A stretch of DNA of 64,000 nt, taken from the NCBI GenBank assembly GCA_030435675.1, contig CM059623.1:7342012-7406011 (forward strand), read 5' to 3'. Shown here in pieces: positions 34,795-45,503 of this stretch. The notes under the pieces were generated by a model. It was not told the origin of the DNA. It searched no databases and was given only the letters and a program-made list of their open reading frames with translations. The stretch is from Steinernema hermaphroditum (lineage: Eukaryota; Nematoda; Chromadorea; Rhabditida; Steinernematidae). Each line of letters opens with the position of its first letter. The stretch's first letter is position 1. Both the position numbers and the translations under genes were made by a program.

Positions 34795-37225
34795 CTTTGG
34801 AGGCTGAAGGCTGCTGGAGACGGGGTCAGGGGCGACAGCGGAAGATGGGTACCGGAGGCACTGGAGGGCCTCACGACTTGCGAGTTTGCGAGTCTGACGA
34901 CAGTGTCGCGCACGGTGCTCGCCGCATGACCTTGCGCCGGAGACCCCGCCTCCGAGAACCTGAATTGCCGCGCGGCGTCGGGCTGGCAACAGAAGCGCTG
35001 CCTGGAAGCCGGCAGGAGCGAAGAGCGCAGACCAGCCCCGGAAGGGCCTCCGCGGGCTTGGCGCCAGAGGGCCGCACACACCACCGTACTCCGCCGCCGG
35101 CGATCGATGTGCTACGTAAGAGGCCGGAGTGGCGACGGGATTCGGCGAGGGTGTTTGTCGATTCGGACGCACGGAGGGCGTCGATGCATGACTACGGTGG
35201 CAGACCGATGGCCGGCGCAGAGGATATTCGAGGAGTTTTGAGGGATTATCCTGTCGGCTGTCAGCAGAGCCCCGGTCCTTTGTCGAGCGGCGATGGAGAA
35301 GCGCCAAGGGGCGGACAAAGACGGGAACCGATTCGAACTCCAGAGTCCGATGAGAAAGGTGCCGTTGTTGCGAAGAGCTCCGGCGCTGCGGCCCAATTCG
35401 CGTTCAATGCCATCCATTCACTCTCCAAGGCCATTCCTTTGTGGCCCCGAGCCTGAGAGACCGTTCGACCTTGTCCGTCCACCCTCGTGAGAGAAGAGGT
35501 GTTTACACCGAGAGGAGCCGCCGACGTGTTCGCCTCCTTCGAGGGACACCCACCGGAGTCGCCGACCGCCGCCCACAAAAGTGGCAATTGTTTTTGTCGG
35601 CGAGGACCTTCCGGAATCCGGAGCTCGTTAGGGCTGCGCATTGGCGGACGCTCCTCTCCGCGCGAGTTCCCTACCGTCATTTGTACTCTCTCTGCGCCGA
35701 TGGCCCATTTCGGAGGACACAAAACTGGATGGCGACGCTCGTTGACGACGACGATGACAGTAGCGACGCAAAGTGGATCGCCCCGGGGGCCCCGGACCCG
35801 AAGCGAGTCGCCCATGAGTGAGACGCTTGTGAGTGGAGGGGCGCACGCCAAGGGGTTTGCAGAGGTTCGGGAATTTGGGTTAGCGACGATCGAACGGCGA
35901 GAAAGGGAAGCAAACGAGTACAAAGGCGACCGTGGCGCTTCGCTCCATCTCCGCTTTCAAAGAGCACCTTACCTTCTGGACTCCAGGTGCTTTCTCGCTT
36001 TATCACCACTATTCACGATATCTTGGAGTGACCCATTCAAGCTGTCCATTTCGTTAGCCCGAGATTAGATGTCAAGAGATACAACCATCGAGGAACACAC
36101 GTAACGGGTAGGGGACTCCATGAGAGCCCATATGAGCATTCGGCGGCCACGCCCCTTTCAAGCTAATGAACGACTACGGTACTTTGCAAGGCGGAGTCGC
36201 GCGTCGCAAAGAGATTTAACTCTCCTCGGTGTTCAACAAACAATTCAAAACGTTCTTGCGCCCCGAAAACTACGGAAATAGATACGGACTGTGCTTAGGG
36301 GATTAGGACTTCGTTAAGAAAAAAGAAATACACACATAAACCGGAAACGCGTTGTTCTCCACAAGAACAATCGCTTGCAAAGTCCCAAAAAATGCTGATT
36401 TCCTTCAAAATTTACAGTCAAGGAATTCGAAACTCCGACAGTATTCCAAGATCTCAAAGTTGCAATGACGGATTTTGGATGTGATTCTATGGACAGTCGT
36501 TTCAAGACGCAACGAACCGTCGAACGGATCTCCACTTGCTCCCCTCGCGCCATCACCTTCCGTGCCCGCGTGGTCGTTTCCTGCTTCCACTCTCTGTTTG
36601 CCCGTCTCTCTGTCTGCCTGTCTATCCATCCGTCTGTCCGTCTTTATGCGGCGGCAGGGGCAAAACAAGCGTCAAAATAAACAAAGCGATCGAGGTTCGT
36701 TTTTTTCGGCGTTTGCTGTTTGGATCGAGTCGTGAAGCTGAACGGAAGTGTGTAACGCTTGTTTATCGCTTTCCGGAGAGTGGAGAACGAGGGCTACTGC
36801 ATGAAAGCTTTTGGCTTGGGAGCATATTGTCGTATGACAGCGTCGTGACTATATGACACGGTCGGACAAAGGTTGTTTCCTTGCTATGGGAATCGCCGAC
36901 TGGTAGGCAAACAACTTTGCGATAAAATGATAAGGTCCTTTTTCCGTCTTTGTTATCTTTTAAGATCCTTTGTGGGAGTTGCGACGGCGCTTCTCGCTGA
37001 TAACCGCTTCATCATGATTTATTTTTCTTTCGGTGGAGTTCGCTCACGGTGAAGGAATACGTTCAGTCATTTATCACGTCTGTGTCTCCTACAGTTGGCG
37101 TCTGTCTGAGAGACAGCTACATGACCATGTTTGACTGCTTCTTTCGCTTACTGCGGTTCATTCTCGATAGTACAGGTCGTGGAATACTCGCTTATATAGA
37201 GTGAATGTTTTTGCAGAGGTGCAGA
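34795..37225. other. 2.4-kb intergenic region between zinc-finger and aminopeptidase genes
   Basis: No coding exon could be supported. The stretch contains a pyrimidine microsatellite of CTGT/CCGT units (about 36590-36645) and one TACGGTA (36175). It is the presumed promoter region of both divergent neighbours. Confidence 0.5.
36590..36645 (+). repeat. Imperfect tetranucleotide microsatellite (TSTG/TCYG type)
   Basis: Repeated CTGT, CCGT and CATC units run for about 55 bp (TCTCTGTCTGCCTGTCTATC and on). It is upstream of the aminopeptidase gene and non-coding. Confidence 0.6.
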
Positions 37226-38977
37226 ATGAGCGTCGCCGGTCCCGCCTGCGCTGAAGTCCGCAAAGCTGCTGCGGATTTGGTTAGTTTCTTGAACAAGGCA
37301 GTAACTCCATTCCATGGTTTGAATCAGTTCACCCGTAGTTAAATATGACTTCTTTCAGCTGTTGATGAATGCAGCCGCATGTTGCGGGAGGCCGGATTCC
37401 GTGAATTGAAGGAGACGGAACACTGGAAGGTACAGCCTAAGCAGAAGTACTTCGTTACCAAGTTAGTTTACGGGCATTTTCGGTAAATATTGTAATTTCC
37501 TTAATTGTAGGAACCGATCAGCAATTCTGGCCTTTGCTGTCGGAGGAGCCTATAAGTCTGGTTCGTAATTTGCTCATGTTTCTTGGATGATCGTTGAATG
37601 GCTTGCAGGAAACGGTTTTTCGATTGTTGTTGGCCATACTGATAGCCCTTGCTTGCGCGTGAAGCCCGTGTCCGCTTTGAAGAGCGAAAAGTTCCTTCAG
37701 GCTAGCCATTTTTTTCTTGACGACACCACAGTGTTTCAGGTTGGCGTTTCCACTTACGGCGGTGGCCTTTGGCGCACATGGTTCGATCGCGACCTCAGTT
37801 TAGCTGGACAGGTTGTCATCATACAAAATAATTCAATCGTCCGCAAACTTATCAACGTGGAGAAGCCAATTCTATTCATCCCCAACCTGGCTATTCACCT
37901 GGAAACGGATCGCACTAAATTTGAGTGCAACAACGAATCTAACTTGCGTCCTATTCTTGCTTCGTACGCTGCATTAGAGCTAAACAAATGTGACGAGAAG
38001 AAGAGCGACGCCGAGGTATTATCAACCACGTATAAGATACCTGATATTATGTATCACGTTGATTTCAGGAAACTGATCCGCGTAAAGTTGTGAAGGATCA
38101 CCACTCTGTCCTGTTAGATCTAGTTGCCAAACATGCGAACTGCACTCCTGAGGAGATTATCGATATGGATCTCTACCTCTATGATACCCAACCTGCTGTT
38201 GTTGCTGGAGTGAAGGACGAATTCGTAAGTGGAGCCCGTTTGGATAACTTGATCGGAACCTACACCTCCGTGCGCGGATTGATCGAGAGCGTGGAGAATG
38301 CGGCTTCTTTGGAATCTGATATGAACATTCGCATTGCTGCATGCTATGATAATGAGGAATGTGGCAGTCAATCGGCTCAAGGTACGAATTGTAAAGTAGT
38401 TGTTAATTTCGTTGTTCGTTATTATTAGGAGCCGAGTCGGCATTCACCGAGTGGGTACTGCGTCGTCTTTCTGCTGCAACCGCAGACGCGAAGAATCCCG
38501 TTGCGTTTGAAGAGGCTATCGGAAAATCGTACCTCATTAGCGCTGATCAGGCTCATGCATGTCACCCGAACTATGCGTCAAAACACGAGGACAATCACCG
38601 CCCCGCTTTCCATGGTGGTGTTGTCGTGAAGATCAACCACAATCAGCGCTACGCCACGACGGGGCTGACCCATGCCATTCTGAAGCAGATCGCACATGTT
38701 GCCGAAGTTCCGCTCCAAAAGGTGGTTGTCCGAAACGACTCTCCGTGTGGCAGCACTGTTGGACCTATTTTGTCTTCGGGACTCGGATTGCAGAGCATCG
38801 ACGTTGGCTGTCCTAGCTTGGCCATGCACTCGATTCGCGAGTTCGGCGATACTACTGGCATATATCACGCCAAGAAGTTGTATTCGGTATGGTTTTTTAC
38901 ACGAAGTTGAGTTTTCATTATTATCTGTTCAGACTTTCTTCCAGCAGCTGCCTTCGGTCTTGCAGTCCCTTCAGTAA
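37226..38977 (+). CDS. dnpp-1: Aspartyl aminopeptidase (M18 family, DNPEP/DNPP-1)
   Basis: The Met at 37226 begins MSVAGPACAEVRKAAADLVS. Short introns then join CSRMLREAGFRELKETEHWK, KQKYFVTKNRSAILAFAVGG, and the first metal-site exon GNGFSIVVGHTDSPCLRVKP. The M18 signature QVGVSTYGGGLWRTWFDRDL is reached by removing a 39-nt GC-AG intron at 37701-37739. Then come PAVVAGVKDEFVSGARLDNL, the catalytic/metal motif YDNEECGSQSAQGAESAF, HPNYASKHEDNHRPAFHGG and RNDSPCGSTVGPILSSGLG. The end is TFFQQLPSVLQSLQ, TAA at 38975-38977. The enzyme is a cytosolic dodecameric zinc peptidase removing N-terminal Asp/Glu. All recognisable metal and active-site motifs look intact. Confidence 0.9.
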
Positions 38978-39148
38978 GGGTCACACAAGATGATGAATAC
39001 GGTGAACGAAATGTGATATGTAATTCAATTTAACCCTCGTTAAATATAAGTAGTAGCAATTGGATATCACTATCACTTGTTGTGCATTAAGACATGCGCT
39101 TCTAGACCAGCGTAAACTGAGCAGTGCTTTGCACGAACGCCGAATTTT
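38978..39148. other. 3' flank of the aminopeptidase gene
   Basis: AT-rich sequence with no gene. It contains the probable 3' UTR (TTAAATATAAG near 39039) and ends at the boundary of the foldback repeat. Confidence 0.4.
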
Positions 39149-40014
39149 TATAGTCGGATTAAAAAATTGCTGACATTTTTTCGATTTGGTCCCACAACGT
39201 TTTTTTTTGCGCGCGCCACGCCATCTTCGTGTGTGGTACTGCATTTTACAATGGGAAATGCAAATCGTCTGCATGTTTGGACACTTTTGACGGGGATATC
39301 ACACGAATCTCAAAATTCTACAAGCAAATCAGTATTGCCTGGTTAATTGCGAGTCGATTGAGCCCAAAATTGTCGAAATTGAACGCGTGCACAAGAAGTT
39401 ATTCACATTTTCATCGCCAGATGCCGCGATATCAATGCACAAACCATGGTTTTGTGGTGTTTCGCCGGTTTCTTTTGGAGGTTTCGCAGAAATATGGGTT
39501 GGGGCTACACAGGACGAGTCGAGAACTGTCCTGATCGAGAAATTTGGGAAACTATTTTGGCACGAGATTCTTTCATATCACGGTTCGTCGACGAGGGGAA
39601 TAGGGGGTTAGGAGTGGAACTGTCGTAACTTCCGCTATACTACTGTGATCTCAATCCGATAAAGATGTTCTGTACCGGGGAAAACTGCAAAAGAAACCGC
39701 GAAACACCGCAAAACCATGGTTTGTGCATTGATATCGCGGCATCTGGCGATGAAAATGTGAATAACTTCTTGTACACGCGTTCAATTTCGACAATTTTGG
39801 GCTCAATCGACTCGCAATTAACCAGGCAATACTGATTTGCTTGTAGAATTTTGGGATTCGTGTGATATCCCCATCAGAAGTGTCCAAACATGAAGACGAT
39901 TTGCATTTCCCATTGTAAAATGCAGTACCACACACGAAGATGGCGTGGCGCGCGCAAAAAAAGCGTTGTGGGACCAAATCGAAAAAATGTCAGCAATTTT
40001 TTAATCCGACTATA
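39149..40014. mobile_element. Foldback element: two ~325-bp near-identical inverted arms with ~200-bp spacer
   Basis: The left arm starts at 39149 (TATAGTCGGATTAAAAAATT) and its reverse complement closes at 40014. The arms stay nearly identical to about 39470 and 39690, differing only at scattered bases. Both arms are read as the same open frame (CGTAFYNGKCKSS, KFYKQISIAWLIASRLSP) because of the inversion; I found no transposase resemblance. The TATA at each end fits a TA-targeted insertion. Such a structure would fold into a long hairpin if transcribed. Confidence 0.8.
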
Positions 40015-40084
40015 AGGAGTGTCCAAAACTCGAGTTTGGAATGTTCGACAGCTATGAGTTTGGAAGGTTCGACAGCTAACTTTT

Positions 40085-40345
40085 TTAAAAAGGAATAAAC
40101 GCGGCTGAGCGTGAATTCGCGCCTTCGAATTACTAAAAGTCAAGTAGCCTTGCGGGCGGCAAGATTGGCGCTCATGCAAAGGGCTGAAGTTGAGGCCTAC
40201 AACTGTGGCCCTGCGGGCGGCAAGATTGGCGCTCATATAAATGGCTGAAGTTGTCCAAAAAACTGTAAAGTTTCAATCAGAGACATAGTGGAAGCTACCA
40301 GCTCAACTGCCTGTGTGGCTCATTGCGAACGTTCTCCGTTTGTAA
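40085..40345 (-). repeat. Fragment of the smg-6 MITE family with a duplicated 45-bp submotif
   Basis: This block aligns, inverted, with 25230-25600 of the MITE: GGCGCGAATTCGCGC-like sequence, GCCGCCCGCAGGGC and the CATAGTGGAAG flank. The unit TGCGGGCGGCAAGATTGGCG with GCTCAT...GGCTGAAGTTG occurs twice in tandem (about 40154 and 40213), as it does in the MITE. Confidence 0.65.
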
Positions 40346-40385
40346 GCGGGCGGTGTCAGGTTCAGTTCCCCTCGGGGTCCTTATT
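40298..40385 (+). repeat. tRNA-derived SINE-like fragment (degenerate tRNA, B-box present)
   Basis: The sequence contains TGTGTGGCTCATTGCGA, resembling a pol III A box. About 40 nt on it has GGTTCAGTTCC, which fits the B-box consensus GGTTCRANTCC. A CCGTTTGTAAGCGG hairpin occupies the anticodon-arm position and a T-rich stretch follows. The first half recurs in the MITE (rc of 25236-25283). The arms do not pair well enough for a functional tRNA. Confidence 0.4.
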
Positions 40386-42316
40386 TTGTCTGAGTGTTTT
40401 CTCACACACACACACACATCTCGATCCCACCATTCCATAGTACCCATCCGGTTCAGTGCTTTGTCCCGATTCCTCTGAATCTCTCGTTCACTCTAACCCA
40501 TGTCAATTGTCGCGTCTCTCCGCGCATCAGACGTCTCTTCGTATTAATCATCGGTCTCTATCTCCGCCAAAGTACATCCTCGGAATTCATTTGCGTGCCC
40601 TCGACGCTCTCGGAATATTTTATTATTCCCGCGTCGCCTGCAACTCCACCTGAACAACTCTGCGGCAACAATCGAATCGCTTCGGGTCGTCCGCCCCTAA
40701 TTAAGCGCGACTTCCGCTCCGATGCCCCTTCAGGAGTCGGAACCTCCAGAGCCTTCCAGAGGCCCTGGGGCGAGGCCACGCGATTACATCGAGTTCAGCG
40801 AGCACGTCGCACAAATTAGATTGAAATGGTTTTTGCAATTTGGAGTTGCAAAACAGGTCCAGGCGCAAACATAAACAACGCCTTCCCCGTCGGCGTCTTC
40901 CCCTTCCGGGCTACTCGAAGGCCATTCATCGCATGGGGCAACGGCTCTCCGATGCCATGCAGAAGGAGCTCTGAGGGCGTTAGTGGACCGAATTCCTCAG
41001 GGTTCCAACCCGAGAGTTCTCTGCGTTTACTTTCCCCTCAAGAGCACCTTCGCCTCTCTCGAGATGCCTGCGATTCTCCGCTTTCGTATCATTTTTGCGA
41101 AGTGTTTGCACGCGGCGCTCCCATCCAGAAGTGGAATATTAATGGTTCCCCTGGGGAGCCGACGATCCCGAAGTGCACCCGGGGACGACGAAGTGCCCGC
41201 TTGCCCTCATCAGCTGATCCCGCGGCTACCTGGACCCTCCTGAGCATAGTTTGCGCCGAGGCGGAGCTTCGCTGCGCGCGTTCCGCTTCCTGATTAAGTC
41301 CTCAGCGGCGAAGTCCGTTTGTCGGGTCCATAATTCGATAATTGCTTCCCTAACTCTGCCTTTAGGTCCTTTTTGCGGCACTTCGCTCGCAGTAGAAGGA
41401 GCTCGACAGGTGGAGTGGGCGCGGGCCGTTCGATCTGATTTATCGCCCTTCCGTCGCCTTCGGATGTTGCAAAGCAGAGGATCCCCGGTGGAATCCCCGA
41501 TTCCGCCCATTTGAATTATTCATTTGTCCACTCGGCGCACTCACCGCGAAGTTTCTGTCCGCTTCAACTCCTCCGGACGACCTTCGGGCGCCGGCGCCGT
41601 TTGTAGTTTCGTCGCCTCCGATGACGTCACGGGTGGTCCCTCGGCCACTGATTGTTTCCACAGAATGGGCCGAGGATATCCGAGTCGCGCGAATTTTTTG
41701 GCGTAATCGGAGATGTCGCGAGTCCGCCGATGTCCACTAGAGACGTTCTCGTATAGTCGAGTCGCTTTGTGGCGCGAAGTTAAGTATAATTGTTTTCAGA
41801 GGGATTATGATGGGCTGCAGGGGGGGGGGGTCCTCCAGGGCTGCAGCGGAATGGCCGTCGAGGGCCTTTAGGCGGTATCATCTCCGATAAATCCCGATGT
41901 TTCGATGGGACATTCCGTTTTTTTTTTCCTTTTTATGTTATGAGGAGGGCGAAAAACGCGCGTGATTTACGAGATCGAAAGGAAGGAAGAGCGCAGGACT
42001 GCGCGCGGACTTCTCTGCAGAAGCACGGGGACCTCCTCGAGAAGATGCTCCTCGGCGTCGTCGCTACTCGATCACCCTAATTGCCTTTTTACACCTTTCG
42101 ACGCGTTTTTCCTTTCGCGTCGCCTTCATAATCCCGCCGGCGGCCGCACTCCCGAGTTCGTCGTGTTCTCTTCGACCCTCGAGAGGATATTTCAGATTAC
42201 CTAATCTAATGAGAAGCGCCTGAGAGAGACTCTACGCCCTCGCTGCCACTCAGCACCACTGCCACCCGAGTGTTTTCCTCCCCTTCCGTCGTAGCCTTCG
42301 CCCCGAACGCTTCCCG
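40386..42316. other. 1.9-kb intergenic region
   Basis: No exon could be supported. It contains a (CA)n tract at about 40403-40418, a run of 11 G at about 41820, and a T-run near 41920. Presumed 5' flank of the coiled-coil gene. Confidence 0.45.
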
Positions 42317-43471
42317 ATGATCTTCAAGCCTAAACCTGACGTGAGCGATCCTATCAGCGCCCTCCGACCTCGTCTTTTCAGCCGACGGCCGACGTGCGCG
42401 AGGAGCTGAACGCGATCAAAAAACTGTGCGCCAAACACGAACTCCTCTGCTGCGCGTTCGCGAAGTGGCGCGACGACATCGACCAGGTGAGGGAGGGTCC
42501 CCGAGAATTCGGTCCATCGCCAGCGGGGAAAGATGAAGTACCTGAACTTCGGGTATTTTGGATTCAGAGGATCTAGACTTTTCAAATTGACCAGTACTTT
42601 CCATTGAGGCGAAATGTGGGCTAAGCATTTGCTCTTCGGGCCTTCTGAGGAAGTCATTTGACTTCCTGGAAATATTCATGTCCTTCAACCCTTTTAAAGG
42701 CAATTTCCGCTTGCAATTCACGACTCTTTTGCATCCAACGCCAGAATCCACAGATTTTGGTTGGGCAGATTATGTCGTTGGTCCTTCAAACATAAAACTA
42801 ATTTGGAATACGCTACTTCTTGTAATCTCACTTTGTTCTTTTCTCGTAATTCGGTTTAAAGAGATCGTTCTGCTCGGAGAACTCTTAAGCTGTTTTCGGA
42901 TACTAACAAACTACGCCTGCCTCAATGTCCATGCGTCCTGTATTGGGAATTTCGAGCCACAAACCGTAACCGAAGATGAGGAGAGGGGGAGGGGCTCTGT
43001 CCGAGAAGACGGCCGTGCAAGGGATCACTCCTTCAACTTGCAGAACGAAGCACAGCTGGAGATCCTTAACTCCAGCGCCTCTTCTCTCCGCCAACGCCAC
43101 CGCGCGCTCAGCGAAAGACTTGCCGACAAACCAGGTACAGTATCCCCCGCTCGACCGGCTTCTGATCCTCTTCAGCCGACCCCGCCCTTTTGCTTTCAAT
43201 CCAGAAAGAAATTCGGAGCATCGAACGCCAGGTCGACACATGGATTCGTGAGATAGCCGCTATAAGCGACGCTCGCACTAAACTCGACGTGAGCCTCTGG
43301 CTACCGTAACCTAGAGCATCAAAGCTTTAGATAGAATTCGTCCAGCTCCGCGGGAAGCTCCAGAGAAGCGTGACGAACATTGAGATCGCCAATATCGACT
43401 TCGAGAAGTTGGAGCGGAACCACCGCGACAAGTGGAAGAGCTTCCTCTCCTCCGCCGAAGTGCACTCCTGA
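42317..43471 (+). CDS. 157-residue coiled-coil protein of unknown function
   Basis: Five exons (42317-42340, 42382-42486, 43044-43134, 43176-43288, 43331-43471) share a single frame. Introns are 41, 557, 41 and 42 nt. The protein starts MIFKPKPDPTADVREELNAI. Helical segments follow: KKLCAKHELLCCAFAKWRDD, LEILNSSASSLRQRHRALSE, KEIRSIERQVDTWIREIAAI and TNIEIANIDFEKLERNH. It ends WKSFLSSAEVHS. Nearly the whole chain is heptad-like helix. Size and pattern recall small subunits of vesicle or kinetochore complexes (for example BLOC-1/BORC subunits), but no signature is decisive. No signal peptide or membrane segment is present. Confidence 0.7.
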
Positions 43472-43940
43472 GACGCCGTCGGTTCTGTCCGGGACCCGGA
43501 CAGCCACTAATTATTCCGTAGCGTAAACTTCTACGTCTCTCTTCGGGCGATAATAAAGAGCCTCGAGTCATCTGCCTTTGGCGTCGGGTTCTTGGAGCGG
43601 CTCCTTAACCGGGGTTGTTTCAAATCGACGGCGGATTACGGTAATTTGGTGCGTAGACTGTTACCGTCTTAGCCAAAGCTAGATCTGCTCCCTACTGCCA
43701 CCTCGAATAACATTCAGCATCAGTTGTGCTTTTGAGAATGCCCCTATTCTCGTCCCTGATCCATGCAGACGTCACCGGTGGAGGGAATGCGGGCGGAGAG
43801 AGCTGCAGATCTAATTAAGATAAATGAGAACGTTGCATTTCGGCGCGAAGAAAACGGGACGATAAGGTAGCATCTCCGAAGTGGTACGGTGCATCTCCGA
43901 AGTGGTACGGTGCGGATCAGTGAAGTAAGTTCAGGAACGG
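43472..43940. other. Gap between two converging genes, with a 21-bp tandem duplication
   Basis: No gene seen. At 43869-43910 a 21-bp unit (CATCTCCGAAGTGGTACGGT plus one base) occurs twice in tandem. One TACGGTA lies at 43637. ATAAAG at 43552 may end the coiled-coil transcript. Confidence 0.5.
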
Positions 43941-44249
43941 TCAGAGCTTCGTCTCGCCGCGCATCTGCGGGAAGTAGTTACGGTACTGCCAGGGAGCGTT
44001 GCCGAACACCTCGAAGGCGCTCGGCAGGTCCTCAGTGAAGGCGTACGGCGCCTCGACGATAATGCTCTTCTTGGTCGGGGCAGATTCGTCCTGAAGGAAA
44101 GTAAGTGCGGCTCCGGTGGAAGTCCATACCTTCCAGGAAGGGAACTTCGTCTGGAAGTTGATGGGCTGGTGGAAGTTGTAGGTGATGAAGGCGTTGGCGG
44201 AGAGGACGACGAGCGAGAGAAGCTGGAGGAGGAGGACGGCGCGGACCAT
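43941..44249 (-). CDS. Small secreted protein of unknown function
   Basis: The Met at 44249 opens a strong signal peptide (MVRAVLLLQLLSLVVLSANA), followed by FITYNFHQPINFQTKFPSWK. A 39-nt GT-AG intron (44129-44091, T-rich acceptor CTTTCCTTCAG) is an exact multiple of three with no stop, so both spliced and unspliced forms are open. After it come DESAPTKKSIIVEAPYAF, TEDLPSAFEVFGNAPWQYRN and YFPQMRGETKL. The mature protein is about 70 residues, with no cysteine, so not a typical disulphide-rich peptide. No family recognised. Confidence 0.65.
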   Translation of the reverse strand: MVRAVLLLQLLSLVVLSANAFITYNFHQPINFQTKFPSWKVWTSTGAALTFLQDESAPTKKSIIVEAPYAFTEDLPSAFEVFGNAPWQYRNYFPQMRGETKL

Positions 44250-45503
44250 GATGGGACACTGGAAGCTGGACTGTTAAAATGGGCTGTTGGGGACTGTCAG
44301 TGGAGTGGAAGGTGCGATTCTGGAGGGAGACCGTCGGGAATCGGAAGGTCTACTGGACAGGTCTGCGCGGACGAGTGACTAAGGGGAGGGATTATGGCTT
44401 GAGGAGGTTAATGAGGGCGATTCAAGGGAGCGCTAATAAAGAAAGCAAACAAGGGGACGGGAGACAGTTACGTCCAGGCTCATACTCGACCATGATGCAC
44501 GTCGATGGGAAGAGTAGCTATGCACTCGGGGATCGGTGTCATCCCCTCACTATCACTAGATGGAAGCACGTTCGGCCTGCATGATCTCTCGAAGCATTTT
44601 CCCTTCGCGCCAAAGGGGCTCCCCTAGGGACACCAAAGGAGGTGGAGAGAGTGGTCTATAGGGGAGCGAGGGCCCTTCCTCAGCGAATTCTGCGAGGCGA
44701 GGCAAATCTGTTTGCTTCCATATGAGTAGAAGAAACTCGCTCACGTATGTTTTCTGCTTAATCCAATTAGCTTACAGGGTACGGTAGGAAAATAGCCGAA
44801 ACAGTGAAAGTGAAAACCTTGGCGAAACAAAGAAAGGGACAGCCTCTTCTCCTCTAAGACGCTGCCCACGGAGAAAGGCGTCTCCCTCACATCATTCATC
44901 GACAAGGACGCGCCGGGATCTACGGTAGGGTAACGGTGGATTTCTCTAGATGTCATCCATTATACTCCGAGGATACAGCAACAGATCGCCTCTAATTACA
45001 TTTTTCATTAATGCACAGTCTCTGGAACGGCACCAACTTTTGAGTTGGACGACTCCGATGACGCCGTTTCTAAGGCGCTCATGGAGGACGTCATCAATGG
45101 TCAAAATCCCGTTGAAGAGACATAGGAAAATCCGAACAGATGAGGACACTGGACTCCTGGTCACTTCCGGCGGAAGGTGTCCAAGCGGTGCGCGCCGATC
45201 ACATCATAGAACGGTGCAGAGCAAAGCGCGGATCGAATCACGTGGCATCAATCGACTTGACTATACAGGCTCCACACCATCCTCTTCCCGGTGGCTGTGT
45301 CGCCCCTTCCTTACGCTAACCATGAGAAGAGGCCTCGACGACTCACGACAAGGCGTTACTAATACCAAAGAACGATGTTCTTCTGGACACCTAATTTGTA
45401 CTGTTCTTCCGATAACAACATCCTTCGAGTCATACGGTCATGCACATCGGATCGGCAACAGAAGCTTATAAACAAGTAAGGCGAAAGGATTACGGTAGTT
45501 GAG
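44250..45503. other. 1.25-kb intergenic region rich in TACGGTA heptamers
   Basis: No gene could be supported. Three TACGGTAG sites (44779, 44922, 45493) lie here. An open minus frame at 44946-45164 (NGILTIDDVLHERLRNGVI) looks protein-like but could not be connected to splice sites or a family. Confidence 0.45.

Noticed and set aside
39229..39977. Two similar ORFs on opposite strands as a transposase pair
   Set aside because: They are the same reading in the two arms of one inverted repeat and show no DDE or other transposase motif.
44946..45164. Possible ribosomal-protein-like frame (LTIDDVLHERLRNG)
   Set aside because: Superficial similarity to an RPL22 helix only; no further matching residues, splice sites or full-length frame.
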